In this document: piece after piece, positions 33,904 through 42,924 of the stretch
Numbering within the stretch: position 1 is the first letter of the stretch
Layout: each line of letters opens with the position of its first letter
From: Catalinimonas alkaloidigena
Lineage (GTDB): Bacteria; Bacteroidota; Bacteroidia; Cytophagales; Cyclobacteriaceae
Assembly (NCBI RefSeq): GCF_029504655.1
Contig: NZ_JAQFIL010000001.1
Span: 5,151,001-5,215,000 of the forward strand
Direction of reading: 5' to 3'
Length of the DNA: 64,000 bases
Translations under genes and position numbers: made by a program
Notes under the pieces: model-generated
The model's input: only the letters and a program-made list of their open reading frames with translations
The model's database searches: none
Told to the model about the DNA's origin: nothing

Positions 33904-34667
33904 TCAGATTCAGTGTATTACTCGTTTTATTGTTCTTATTATCTACTCACAGTTTTGGCCAAGATACCATTTATGTGTCCGATCAGGCGAAGTCTTACCT
34001 ACTCTTTGATGAGGTGGTGAGTTTAGCAGACATAGGAAATCCTATGCTTTTTCAAGCCAGCATTGAAGGCAAAAGTGTCATGGTGATTGCAAAAGCTGAT
34101 ACTGTCCCTCCTACGCCATTTTATGCTGTGGTAGGTGGTAAACCTTTTCAAGGGGTGCTTGTCTTTCATTCTCATCCTAAAGCCTTCTATGACTTTAGGA
34201 AAAATATTTGGGAGCAGGAAGAGTCAATGATTAGTGAAGTTGAAAAGAGATTCAAAGTACTTGAGAGCCCAACAGATCTTCATTATGTCGGCAACAAGGA
34301 AAATGGCATCACTTTCAGGCTGGTAGGCATACTGCATGATCATCAGGCTACCTATCTCAAGTTCAGGGTGAAGAACCATACTTCCGTAGTCTATCAAACT
34401 GAGTTTGTAGGTTTTGAAAGACTCAAAAAGTACAAGAAAGGGTTCTTTGCCAAAACGCAGGTGGCTCACTTTCCGATAACAGAGACTGAAAATCTGCAGA
34501 TCAATGATATCTTACCTTATTCAACTGACTATCTCTACTATATACTACCACTGCAGGCACTGGAAAGAAAGGAGTCTGTTATTGCTACGCTTAGAGAAAA
34601 AGGAGCACGTCGCAGTGTCTCGCTTAAGCTTCCTTATCAATTGATCAAACGGGCGAATTTGTATTAG
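33900..34667 (+). CDS. traN: TraN-like conjugation protein (DUF4138, VirB9-like)
   Basis: 255 residues with a signal peptide (about 1-20, HSFGQ) and beta-rich body. The N-terminal VSDQAKSYLLFDEVVSLADI and the C-terminal NLQINDILPYSTDYLYYILP fit TraN/VirB9-like outer-channel proteins. It overlaps traK and precedes a TraM/VirB10-like gene. Confidence 0.75.
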   Translation: MIRFSVLLVLLFLLSTHSFGQDTIYVSDQAKSYLLFDEVVSLADIGNPMLFQASIEGKSVMVIAKADTVPPTPFYAVVGGKPFQGVLVFHSHPKAFYDFRKNIWEQEESMISEVEKRFKVLESPTDLHYVGNKENGITFRLVGILHDHQATYLKFRVKNHTSVVYQTEFVGFERLKKYKKGFFAKTQVAHFPITETENLQINDILPYSTDYLYYILPLQALERKESVIATLREKGARRSVSLKLPYQLIKRANLY

Positions 34668-34733
34668 TTCACTGTTCACAGTTCAGATTCAGACTGGGAG
34701 ATTAAGACAACTTTGAACTCTGAACATTGAACT
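34666..34733 (+). repeat. GTTCA-type inverted repeat between traN and traM
   Basis: AGTTCACTGTTCACAGTTCA (34666-34685) pairs with TGAACTCTGAACATTGAACT (34714-34733), 18 of 20 positions, around a 28-base loop. It begins inside the traN stop codon. Such GTTCA-rich intergenic hairpins are frequent in Bacteroidota; here it may limit or protect mRNA inside the operon. Confidence 0.6.
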
Positions 34734-34751
34734 TATAAACTTCAAAAAAGG

Positions 34752-35801
34752 ATGGATTTTAAAGATAATATTGATGAGGAGCATATAAACGCTGAAAAGC
34801 TTCGCTTTGAAGCCCCGGTGGCAGCCAAAAGCTGGAAAGAGAAACTCCTGAAAAACTTATCCAGATACAGTCTCTTACTCATTGTAGGTGTAGCAGCGGT
34901 GTTTATTACATTGCTACACTTCAAGGGTCAAGGACTTTTACAGGCACTAAAAGGTACACCTCTGCCAAGCTTTGGCTGGGAAGAGAATATTCATCCTAAA
35001 AGCCTTCCGGATAAGACAGCCGTCTATGAGGAAGTGCTCAAAAAAGAAGCAAAGGAAAGAAGAAAAGAGATGTCTAGTAAAGCCTCAGCGAAACTAAAAG
35101 TGACAAATCCTGATTGGCAGATGATGCATCAAAAAGTGAATCCTAAAGCTGTATCGGTAGATGACTCTGTTTATATAGTCGCCGATACATTGAAAACAGT
35201 AGTGGTTCAGGCTGCACCTCAGCACGAAATTAGGTATAGAAAGAATACTGCAAAACCAATAAAAAGAAAACCCCAGCTTGCCCAAAAAGCAGCAGCAGTG
35301 ATCCAACAAGAAATTGAGGTGAAAAGCACAGATTTCTTTCAGCCGGTGAGAGTAGCTGCTACTGCTTCTCAACAAAGCTTTACAGCCTGTGTAGTGCATG
35401 AAGATCAGCTGTTGAGCAACAACAGCATGCTGAGCCTGCGGTTAACGGAAGATTTGTCTTTTGATGGACAAAGCTTTCCTGTGGGAACCATCTTGTATGG
35501 AACAGCAAGAATAGCCCAGAACCGTATCCTGGTTATGGTTTCAAGGATTCTTCAGACTCCGGTACAATTGCAGGTCCATCATCATACCTATCATGAAGGT
35601 ATTTTGCTGGATGAATCTAAAAATGTACTGGAAGAAGCCACAAGGCAAACGGTTTACCGTCAGGGACAGCGGTCTGTGCAGGATCTTCCTTTAGATGTCG
35701 CTACTGAACTGGGACGCAATATCCTGCAAGGCTCCAGAAGAAAGAAGATCACGATCTTTTTACCGGACGGCTTTCCCCTGTATTTATCTAAAGAAAATTA
35801 A
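34752..35801 (+). CDS. traM: TraM-like conjugation protein (VirB10-like)
   Basis: 349 residues: short cytoplasmic N-terminus, one membrane helix (about 38-55), a charged linker rich in Lys/Glu, and a C-terminal VirB10-like domain (FTACVVHEDQLLSNNSMLSL, FPVGTILYGTARI, ITIFLPDGFPLYL). It should bridge inner and outer membrane parts of the mating channel. Confidence 0.85.
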   Translation: MDFKDNIDEEHINAEKLRFEAPVAAKSWKEKLLKNLSRYSLLLIVGVAAVFITLLHFKGQGLLQALKGTPLPSFGWEENIHPKSLPDKTAVYEEVLKKEAKERRKEMSSKASAKLKVTNPDWQMMHQKVNPKAVSVDDSVYIVADTLKTVVVQAAPQHEIRYRKNTAKPIKRKPQLAQKAAAVIQQEIEVKSTDFFQPVRVAATASQQSFTACVVHEDQLLSNNSMLSLRLTEDLSFDGQSFPVGTILYGTARIAQNRILVMVSRILQTPVQLQVHHHTYHEGILLDESKNVLEEATRQTVYRQGQRSVQDLPLDVATELGRNILQGSRRKKITIFLPDGFPLYLSKEN

Positions 35802-35818
35802 CCTTGAAAGTATTAATC

Positions 35819-36643
35819 ATGAAACAATCAATCGTCATTATCTTAGTTATGATTACTCTTTTTGGATTTACCTGTGCCCAAGGAATACCGGTAGTAGATC
35901 CTGCCCATATTGCCATCACCATTGCCAATGGAGTAACGTTGGATGACCAACTAGACAAACTGGAGGATCAGCTTGCGGTTTCCTTTTTGATCAGAGATAA
36001 AGTTTCAGATATCTATGAACTACAGTATGACTACAAGGAATTTCTAAAGCAAGCTGAAACGGTTCAGGAACTGCAATGGGCAGACCTGGTGGAAAGCGAA
36101 GCCCATGCTTTAGCCTTACAAACTTCTATGGATGTTTATGTACCGGCTTATGAAGAAATTGGTATGCTCAAAGAGGCATACCAAACCCTTGAAGGCATAG
36201 AAGGTGGTCTGAGACTTTACCAGGAGTTGGATGGCTTTGGATCAGATAGTCCACTACCTCCTAACTTTACTGCTTTGCAAATGACGCTGGAGAAACTCTC
36301 AGTTAATCGGGCGGCCTTTGATGAGATGGCTTATAAAAAGAAGTTACAGGTAGCGCTTTCTTACAATCAGGTAGCAGCAGACTTGCTGGAAAAAGCCCAA
36401 GAACTTAGCCAGGCCCTGCTTGTCAATGAACGTTTTTCTATGACAGAAGGAGAAAGGCTTTCCAGCATCAAACAGGCTCATGATTATATCTTAAAAAGCA
36501 TGGATCTCAAGCTGCAATCCGATCAACTGGTGCTGGATGTGATGAAGGAAGCAGAAAAAAGTCAATCAGGGCCACTCAAGCATTACGAGCAACAACTTGA
36601 AAGAGAAGTGCTCTCTGCTACTCCTTTGTATGTATATGATTAA
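35819..36643 (+). CDS. Secreted VirB5-like tra protein, paralogue 1
   Basis: 274 residues from ATG 35819. Signal peptide ending TCAQG, then a mature start GIPVVDPAHIAITIANGVTL that resembles DUF4141/TraI and VirB5-type proteins, then helical coiled-coil regions. It shares YDYKEFLKQAE, RFSMTEGERL and the end EREVLSATPLYV with the next gene. VirB5-like proteins sit at the pilus tip or in the periplasmic chamber. Confidence 0.65.
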   Translation: MKQSIVIILVMITLFGFTCAQGIPVVDPAHIAITIANGVTLDDQLDKLEDQLAVSFLIRDKVSDIYELQYDYKEFLKQAETVQELQWADLVESEAHALALQTSMDVYVPAYEEIGMLKEAYQTLEGIEGGLRLYQELDGFGSDSPLPPNFTALQMTLEKLSVNRAAFDEMAYKKKLQVALSYNQVAADLLEKAQELSQALLVNERFSMTEGERLSSIKQAHDYILKSMDLKLQSDQLVLDVMKEAEKSQSGPLKHYEQQLEREVLSATPLYVYD

Positions 36644-36662
36644 TCAAACTTTTCTCTTCCCC

Positions 36663-37478
36663 ATGAAAAAAGCATTTATTCTTCCACTAACCATTGTATT
36701 GATATTCAGCTTTCAGGTGCAGGCCCAGCAAATGATTCCTGTAATGGATAATCTGCTCAAAGAAAGCCTGGATGACCACATGAAAACCAACCTCAAACAG
36801 GCAGCGCTGCTGGAAGTGATCCGGGAAGCAACTGAAGATACCAAAGAAAATGTGGAAGCTACTGACCAGCTTCAGTATGACTACCGGGAATTCCTCAAGC
36901 AAACTACCAGCACCGCAGGACTTAGGATTTCAGAGGCTGGACAAGAACAACAGGCTATAGGTCAGGCAGTAGGTTCTTCTCATCATCTGGATGACTATAC
37001 TTTTGCTGCTCAACTTCATGAGCTGTATCATGAGCAGACTGAACCTATAGAAAAAAGCCAGATGCTACATGACCTTATCATACCATATCGGGATGATATC
37101 ATCTTTACCCAGCTTGCTCCCTTTGAAGCTTATCAACAACAGATAAATCTCAATGTCACTGCCTTAGAAGAGATGAGTCAGAGACGAAAGCTACAGCTTG
37201 CCATAGCCTGGCAGGTCTTAGCACAGACGAAGACAGAACAGGCAGAGGAGCTACGTACATTGCTCAATACGGATCAGGTATTTTCCATGACTGAAGCAGA
37301 ACGACTGGAAATGATTAGCCGGATGCAGGATCATTTACTTGCAGCGAAGCAGTTGAAGGAGAAAGCCGATCAGTTGATTAGGCAGGCTTCAACACCTTCC
37401 TTTCAAAAGCAACAGGTGGTGAATACATACAAGCTTAAACAGGAAAGGGAAGTACTCTCAGCAACTCCATTGTATTGA
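36663..37478 (+). CDS. Secreted VirB5-like tra protein, paralogue 2
   Basis: 271 residues from ATG 36663 (signal peptide ending QVQAQQ). Shares with paralogue 1 LQYDYREFLKQ, VFSMTEAERLEM and the terminus EREVLSATPLY. Almost all helical. The upstream alternative start at 36597 lies inside paralogue 1 and is not favoured. Confidence 0.65.
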   Translation: MKKAFILPLTIVLIFSFQVQAQQMIPVMDNLLKESLDDHMKTNLKQAALLEVIREATEDTKENVEATDQLQYDYREFLKQTTSTAGLRISEAGQEQQAIGQAVGSSHHLDDYTFAAQLHELYHEQTEPIEKSQMLHDLIIPYRDDIIFTQLAPFEAYQQQINLNVTALEEMSQRRKLQLAIAWQVLAQTKTEQAEELRTLLNTDQVFSMTEAERLEMISRMQDHLLAAKQLKEKADQLIRQASTPSFQKQQVVNTYKLKQEREVLSATPLY

Positions 37479-37487
37479 ATTAATAAC

Positions 37488-38294
37488 ATGCTTATGATCT
37501 GGAAATACCTCTTGATGCTCATGCTTTTGCTATCATTTTCAGCAAAAGCCCAGCCCTATGTCATCTTTGTCATAGACAAACAAGCCATTGCCAAAAGCAG
37601 TGAAAACCTGGCACTAAACATCATCAAACAACAGCAGTACAAGAAAACTCTGGACTTGACTGAAGATATCTTTGCCAGCTATACCCGTATTGAAATGCTA
37701 CAGCAACAGGTACTGGATGATCTCAAGCAGGCAGAGAGCATACGGGATCTGCACTGGGCAGATTTGTCTAAGTCAATTTATCTGGCCAATGAGTTGGTCA
37801 ATGGAGTAGTACAGCCAGGATTGGAGATAGATTTTGTTGTGGAGCATCCTCTCTTTGAAGACTCTCCGGATAGGATTTATCGGGATGTATTCCTTACAAG
37901 CTCTGCTGATCCTTTGCCTGATGATCTGTCTTCTTTTCGGGAAGCGAAACAAAGATCTCATGCGCTTTCCAACAGCTTTCAAAGCATAGCCAATGAACGA
38001 AAGGCCTATGCCGCCGTGGCTTTTCAATATTTAGCAGAAGACCTGATCTTAAAGTCTACGGAAATGGATGAAGTCCTAAAACAACCAACTCGTTTTTCCA
38101 TGACAGAAACTGAAAGGATGCGACTGCAATCTTTCTCTGAAGACTATCTGCAATTAGCCAGTGAGATGCTAGAAAGATCAGATAAGTTTTTGTTAGAAGT
38201 GGCTCATTGCCGATCTTTACAGACTCAAAGAGATCAGCAACAAAAAAGACTGGAAAGAACCACTATTGCCAATACCATAGTACTGGATTATTAA
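37488..38294 (+). CDS. Secreted VirB5-like tra protein, paralogue 3
   Basis: 268 residues, signal peptide ending SAKAQ. More diverged: DDLKQAESIRDLHWADLSKS matches the QAETVQELQWADLVES region of paralogue 1, and RFSMTETERMRLQ the shared motif. It completes a tandem of three paralogues after traM. Confidence 0.65.
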   Translation: MLMIWKYLLMLMLLLSFSAKAQPYVIFVIDKQAIAKSSENLALNIIKQQQYKKTLDLTEDIFASYTRIEMLQQQVLDDLKQAESIRDLHWADLSKSIYLANELVNGVVQPGLEIDFVVEHPLFEDSPDRIYRDVFLTSSADPLPDDLSSFREAKQRSHALSNSFQSIANERKAYAAVAFQYLAEDLILKSTEMDEVLKQPTRFSMTETERMRLQSFSEDYLQLASEMLERSDKFLLEVAHCRSLQTQRDQQQKRLERTTIANTIVLDY

Positions 38295-38307
38295 ATTTTT
38301 ATACCCC

Positions 38308-38832
38308 ATGAAAAACTATTTTGCTTTTTTCTGGCTAGCCATGCTATGCCTTGTTTCCTGTAATTCTCAGGTTGAAGTTACACCCAAGTATCCTCTCAAA
38401 GAATTACTGCATGAGAAAAGCTGGAAGGTAGTCTCCATACAGGCAGAGAGAAAAAGTGATGGTGAAGTGCTGGACTGGTACGAACAACTACCTGCCTGTA
38501 TCAAAGACAATATCTTCTTCACAGAAGCTCCCGGTACCGGTGCTGTAGGCGAACTGCATGCTGAAGAAGGTAGTACACTTTGCAAGGAGAATGACCTATC
38601 CTACATCCCCCACATTGCCGGATGGAAGCTCAATGATGACCACAGTATCTTTTCAGTCTCTCTTTTTGACTCCGGCCACAGCATGCTCTATGGCTATGAA
38701 ACAGAAGAATCCTACACTTTTGAAAACTGGATGGTGGATGAACTGAATGAAAAATACATGCAGATCAAGGTAGATAAAATTTTTGAAGAGCACGCTTATA
38801 CTTTTACGATTAGGTTTGAGGTTACTAACTAA
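38308..38832 (+). CDS. Lipoprotein at the end of the tra operon
   Basis: 174 residues with lipobox LVSC (Cys about 18). The body has beta-strand character with many charged residues and no family I recognise. It lies 13 bases after paralogue 3, so it is probably in the operon and may act in surface exclusion or as a channel accessory. Speculative. Confidence 0.65.
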   Translation: MKNYFAFFWLAMLCLVSCNSQVEVTPKYPLKELLHEKSWKVVSIQAERKSDGEVLDWYEQLPACIKDNIFFTEAPGTGAVGELHAEEGSTLCKENDLSYIPHIAGWKLNDDHSIFSVSLFDSGHSMLYGYETEESYTFENWMVDELNEKYMQIKVDKIFEEHAYTFTIRFEVTN

Positions 38833-38902
38833 TAATTCTATCCCCCTAGTACAAATCGAAATTAAGCAACTTTTTGGCACATCCGAAAATTAGTCAAACT
38901 AC

Positions 38903-39610
38903 TCAGGCACTGGTAAATCTTTTGATTTTTTTCAGGTACTTAATGGTACCATAGGTCAATGTAATCAAGGCAATCACCCCGATAAGAATGTGCAAAGCAT
39001 TATCAAACGCTGCTGTAGGTTCATGCTCATAGGTCTGTTTCAGGATCAAGAGCATGCAGCCCAGCAACCAGATATACGAGGTGTTGTACTCTTTAAGAAT
39101 GACCCGCTTCCACTGAAAAGTCATGCTGTTTAAAGTCGTACCCAGCCCTTTGAATTTAGGAATCCAACGTCCGGTAGTGGCTTTGTAGGCTTCAAACTCA
39201 GCGCCAAATTTGTTATGCAGAAAATTTTCTTCTGCCATGATGATTGCCTGATACACAAAGATAAAGAAAGGCCCTCCGATCAGTAGAAAGTATAAACTAT
39301 TGGCCAGTACTCCGGTACCAATCAGCATCAGCACATTTCCTACATACATGGGGTTCCGGCAGTGAGCGAAAATACCGTCAGTAACCAGCTTCTCAGCATA
39401 TACCTGTCGGTTTTTGCCACCACGGATAATATACACCAATCCTATGGTTGTCCAGCGTATACTTTGTCCCGTAAGGGCTATGATTCCTCCCAATATGATG
39501 GCTGTTACATAATGTCCAAAGATGGGAGGAGAGGGAAGAAAAAGTGCCAGATAAAATACCGGAAACATGAAGTTCCGGTAGTGAAAGATGAAATTACCTA
39601 TTTTAACCAT
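38903..39610 (-). CDS. Membrane methyltransferase (isoprenylcysteine-methyltransferase-like)
   Basis: 235 residues, five or six membrane helices. The C-terminal motif NPMYVGNVLMLIGTG followed by AEENFLHNKFGAEFEAYKA is the SAM-binding signature of the ICMT/PEMT family. Its start overlaps the stop of the CmoA-like gene by one base (TAATG), so they are coupled. Confidence 0.8.
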   Translation of the reverse strand: MVKIGNFIFHYRNFMFPVFYLALFLPSPPIFGHYVTAIILGGIIALTGQSIRWTTIGLVYIIRGGKNRQVYAEKLVTDGIFAHCRNPMYVGNVLMLIGTGVLANSLYFLLIGGPFFIFVYQAIIMAEENFLHNKFGAEFEAYKATTGRWIPKFKGLGTTLNSMTFQWKRVILKEYNTSYIWLLGCMLLILKQTYEHEPTAAFDNALHILIGVIALITLTYGTIKYLKKIKRFTSA

Positions 39611-40386
39611 TATTTTACAGCTACGAGTCCACAGAAGTTATACCATTTGAAAAAGACCTCAAAGTACCGGAATTTATGGTTGAGCAGCATTTCCCGGTTC
39701 TCCATCAGTTTGTAAGGGATCAGCACATTTTCCAGCGCCTCACGCTTCTGCGATATTTCCATTTCACTATAGCTATTCCTTCGTTTATAATTATAATAGT
39801 AGTTGATAAACAGGCGGTTGAAAATAGAATCTTCACCCAGCACTTTCTCCACCAGGATTAATGCGCCATTGGGGTTCATCTGCTCATAAATCTCGGTGAT
39901 CAGTTTGTCCCGGTAAAGGGGACGCACAAACTGAAGGGTAAGGCAAAGCACCACCACGGAAGCATTCTCTAATTGTATACCTTGGTGCAGATTCGTATTC
40001 CTTAATTCGTACGCTCTGGTGAAATTTGCTTCTTTGAGCTTCTCATCACACTTGCTGAGCATATCATCCGACTCATCTATGCCCACAAATTTAATACTGT
40101 TGTCCAGCATGCTGTCCATACCAATCATAGTGGTACCGGTAGAGCAGCCCAGGTCGTAAACCACTGAGCCGGGCATAGCAAAATCAGCGGCGATTTCAGC
40201 CACCATGCGCTGCATTTCCCCGTAGAAGGGAACAGAACGGCTCACCATGTCATCAAAGACGGTAGCTACTTTTTTGCTGAATTTAAAGTCATCTACCCGG
40301 TTGGTAGGTTCTTTAAACACCTCATCTTTAATATCAATAGTCTTTTCGGAGATATCTTTCACTCCTTCGTTTACTGAATCTTTCAT
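39610..40386 (-). CDS. cmoA: CmoA-like carboxy-S-adenosylmethionine synthase
   Basis: 258 residues. The segment KVATVFDDMVSRSVPFYGEM and VYDLGCSTGTTMIGM, then VVLCLTLQFVRPLYRD, match CmoA closely. CmoA makes Cx-SAM from SAM and prephenate for CmoB, which modifies tRNA wobble uridine. No cmoB is seen here; instead a membrane methyltransferase is directly coupled downstream, which raises the question of another acceptor for Cx-SAM. Confidence 0.85.
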   Translation of the reverse strand: MKDSVNEGVKDISEKTIDIKDEVFKEPTNRVDDFKFSKKVATVFDDMVSRSVPFYGEMQRMVAEIAADFAMPGSVVYDLGCSTGTTMIGMDSMLDNSIKFVGIDESDDMLSKCDEKLKEANFTRAYELRNTNLHQGIQLENASVVVLCLTLQFVRPLYRDKLITEIYEQMNPNGALILVEKVLGEDSIFNRLFINYYYNYKRRNSYSEMEISQKREALENVLIPYKLMENREMLLNHKFRYFEVFFKWYNFCGLVAVK

Positions 40387-40436
40387 AAAATTAAAGTCAA
40401 TTACATGCTCTACTTAAATAATTTGCATTGCTTAAA

Positions 40437-42857
40437 TCAAAACTTATAGTTAAAGTCTAGTCGCATTACCTGCGTCTCGTAATTGTTCTCATAACGAGCT
40501 GTAAAGGCTTCCTCCACAATATCCTGTCGGATACCAAAATTGTAAAACATATCGCTGATAGAGAAGGTGAGTTCTCCTTTGCCATTCATCATGCCTTTTT
40601 TGATACCTAAATCCACTGAGGAACGGGAAAGCTGCTCTCCCTGGGGAATATTTTTCGGTGCGTAATAGATTCCTGTCAGTTGAAGCTGAATATCTCTAGG
40701 CAAGTTGAACAGGCCATTGAGTTTGAAATCCCAGGTATTATCATCAGACTCATTGATGTTAAATGGACGTTCATAAGGAAAAAGTATTGTGCCCGTATAG
40801 GCATCAATATGATTGTTGTACCAGTTGAAACTACCCGATAGCTTGGCAAATTCATTGATATCCTGGGTAAGGATAAGTTCAACCCCAGTATTGGTAGCCC
40901 CCCCGGTGTTTTGATAAGTTTTGTTGATGATATTATAATCAGTATTACTGCTGTCAATGGCAAAAATACGCATGAAAGGATCTTCAATAATACGATGAAA
41001 GCCCGCCACATACATAGAACCAGTGGCCCAGAGGTATTTATAGGCCAGCTCAAAAGTCTGGGTAAATTGAGGGCGAAGGTAAGGATTACCTACTTTGAGC
41101 AGTTCAGGATCATCAAATTTGGGGAAGACCCGCAGTTCGGGCTCGCCGGTTCTGTCTACCCGGTTATTGTAAAAAGCTGAAAGGCGGTTGCTTTCATTGA
41201 TTTTGTAGGTGAAGCGGATATTAGGAAACAGCCGGAAATAATCATAAGCATCATTGGTGGGATAATAAGCATTAGCCGGGTCCAGATTATAAAACACTTC
41301 GGTCTGCTCTGCCCTTATACCGCCCTCAATATCATAGAAGGGCTGCTCCAAGATATAGTTAAGGTAAGCAGCATAGAGATCTTCTCCCCATCTGGACCAA
41401 TCGCCCAGATCAGGATAAATGATAGAATTTTCTCCGGGAGTGATGGCATACTCTACCGGCAGTCTTCTGATTCTTACTTTGGCACCGGCTTCCAGCCTGC
41501 CGCTCATCAGCGGTTTCACATAGTCAATACTGGCGGTGGTGGTATGTTCAATCGCCAGGATATTGGTCTTGTCTTTACCTTGTCGCACAGCTGAGCTATC
41601 GTTGAGGGAATAGGTTTCGTCTTCCCAGCCCCGGGTGTACTGAAGCCCAGCGTCCAGCGTATGCCCGGCGGATTCAAATTTATGTTTGTACTGTGCTGAG
41701 AGATTGATATAGCCGGTTACCTCTTCCTCATTCCAGGCGTAGTAGCGGTAGCGCCTTTCTGCATTCTGATCAATGTAGGCCACCTGTGCTGTATCCACGT
41801 GTCTTTCAAAGTCATAAATACCAGAGAAGGTAAGGGTGTTATTGTCATCCAGGTTCCAGTCTACGCCTCCGTTCAGGATATAGTGTACCTGTCGGCGGTT
41901 TTCAGGTACCTGTGAAATGGTATTCCGCCCATCACTATAGTTACGGATGGTAAATTCATTGTTGGGAAGCGCCTCCTGCAAAATGACTTGCGATTGCAGA
42001 AAATAATTGAGCTTGGGTGTACGATAGTTCAGGTTGAGGCTGGGGATAGCCTTAGGGTTATTTTGGAAGCTGCCAAGTTCGGTGGGCAGATCTTCCCTGG
42101 GTGGTGCTGAAAACGCGCCTAAACCAAGACTTAATCCCACATCACCGCTGAAACCGGATTCTTTTTCTTTCTTATAAATGATATTGATGATACCGGCCAT
42201 GCCTGAGGCATCGTACTTAGCAGATGGGTTGTTGATGATCTCAATGCGTTCAATATTGGCAGCGGGAATATTATCCAGGGCTTTCTGGTTGCCAAAACCG
42301 GTAAGGCTGGACTGCTTACCATCTATCAGGACTGCCACTTTATCGCTCCCCCGGAGGATTACTTTTCCCTCCTGATCTACCGTTACGCCGGGCATGGTTT
42401 TCATCACATCCAGTACTGAGCCGCCAGACTGGGAAAGGATATTGTCTACATTAAAGGATTTTTGATCAAGGCCGGAGGATACAATTTCCCTTTGCCCTTC
42501 CACCACTACCTCATCCAGTTGAGCGCTAACTGCCTCCAGCGCAATAGTACCTACATCAAAATACGTATTGAGTTCACCTAACAAAACATCCACATTCCTG
42601 GGCTGATAACCGACAAAAGAAAAATGCAGGCTATATTTACCTTTCCTTAAACCTTCAATAGAAAACAGCCCCTCTTCATCAGTAATCACTCCGCTCACCA
42701 AGGTACTGTCCGGGACAGAAAAAACAGAGACGGACGAATAGGGAAGCGGTTCATTAGCACTGGCCTCCGATACTTTTCCGGAAATCGTATTGTCTCCCTG
42801 AGCCGTCAATGATGCTGAAAGTAACATCAGTGCGAGTAAAAAAATGTAGTGCTTCAT
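40437..42857 (-). CDS. TonB-dependent outer-membrane receptor
   Basis: 806 residues from ATG 42857 with signal peptide ending SLTAQG; the longer frame to 43067 has a non-signal N-terminus. Order: carboxypeptidase-regulatory-like beta-sandwich (about 22-110, ISGKVSEASANEPLPYSSVS), plug domain (about 120-240, VDNILSQSGGSVLDVMKTMP, NPSAKYDASGMAGIINI), then a beta-barrel ending in YNYKF-type aromatic residues. Substrate unknown. The next gene downstream is cmoA (50 bases); upstream is a two-component system on the same strand. Confidence 0.9.
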   Translation of the reverse strand: MKHYIFLLALMLLSASLTAQGDNTISGKVSEASANEPLPYSSVSVFSVPDSTLVSGVITDEEGLFSIEGLRKGKYSLHFSFVGYQPRNVDVLLGELNTYFDVGTIALEAVSAQLDEVVVEGQREIVSSGLDQKSFNVDNILSQSGGSVLDVMKTMPGVTVDQEGKVILRGSDKVAVLIDGKQSSLTGFGNQKALDNIPAANIERIEIINNPSAKYDASGMAGIINIIYKKEKESGFSGDVGLSLGLGAFSAPPREDLPTELGSFQNNPKAIPSLNLNYRTPKLNYFLQSQVILQEALPNNEFTIRNYSDGRNTISQVPENRRQVHYILNGGVDWNLDDNNTLTFSGIYDFERHVDTAQVAYIDQNAERRYRYYAWNEEEVTGYINLSAQYKHKFESAGHTLDAGLQYTRGWEDETYSLNDSSAVRQGKDKTNILAIEHTTTASIDYVKPLMSGRLEAGAKVRIRRLPVEYAITPGENSIIYPDLGDWSRWGEDLYAAYLNYILEQPFYDIEGGIRAEQTEVFYNLDPANAYYPTNDAYDYFRLFPNIRFTYKINESNRLSAFYNNRVDRTGEPELRVFPKFDDPELLKVGNPYLRPQFTQTFELAYKYLWATGSMYVAGFHRIIEDPFMRIFAIDSSNTDYNIINKTYQNTGGATNTGVELILTQDINEFAKLSGSFNWYNNHIDAYTGTILFPYERPFNINESDDNTWDFKLNGLFNLPRDIQLQLTGIYYAPKNIPQGEQLSRSSVDLGIKKGMMNGKGELTFSISDMFYNFGIRQDIVEEAFTARYENNYETQVMRLDFNYKF

Positions 42858-42924
42858 TTGCCTGCTTTGAGTTATGCAAATGAATGAAGTAATTCTGTAG
42901 AAATTCTGGATATTGAGGTGGCTT

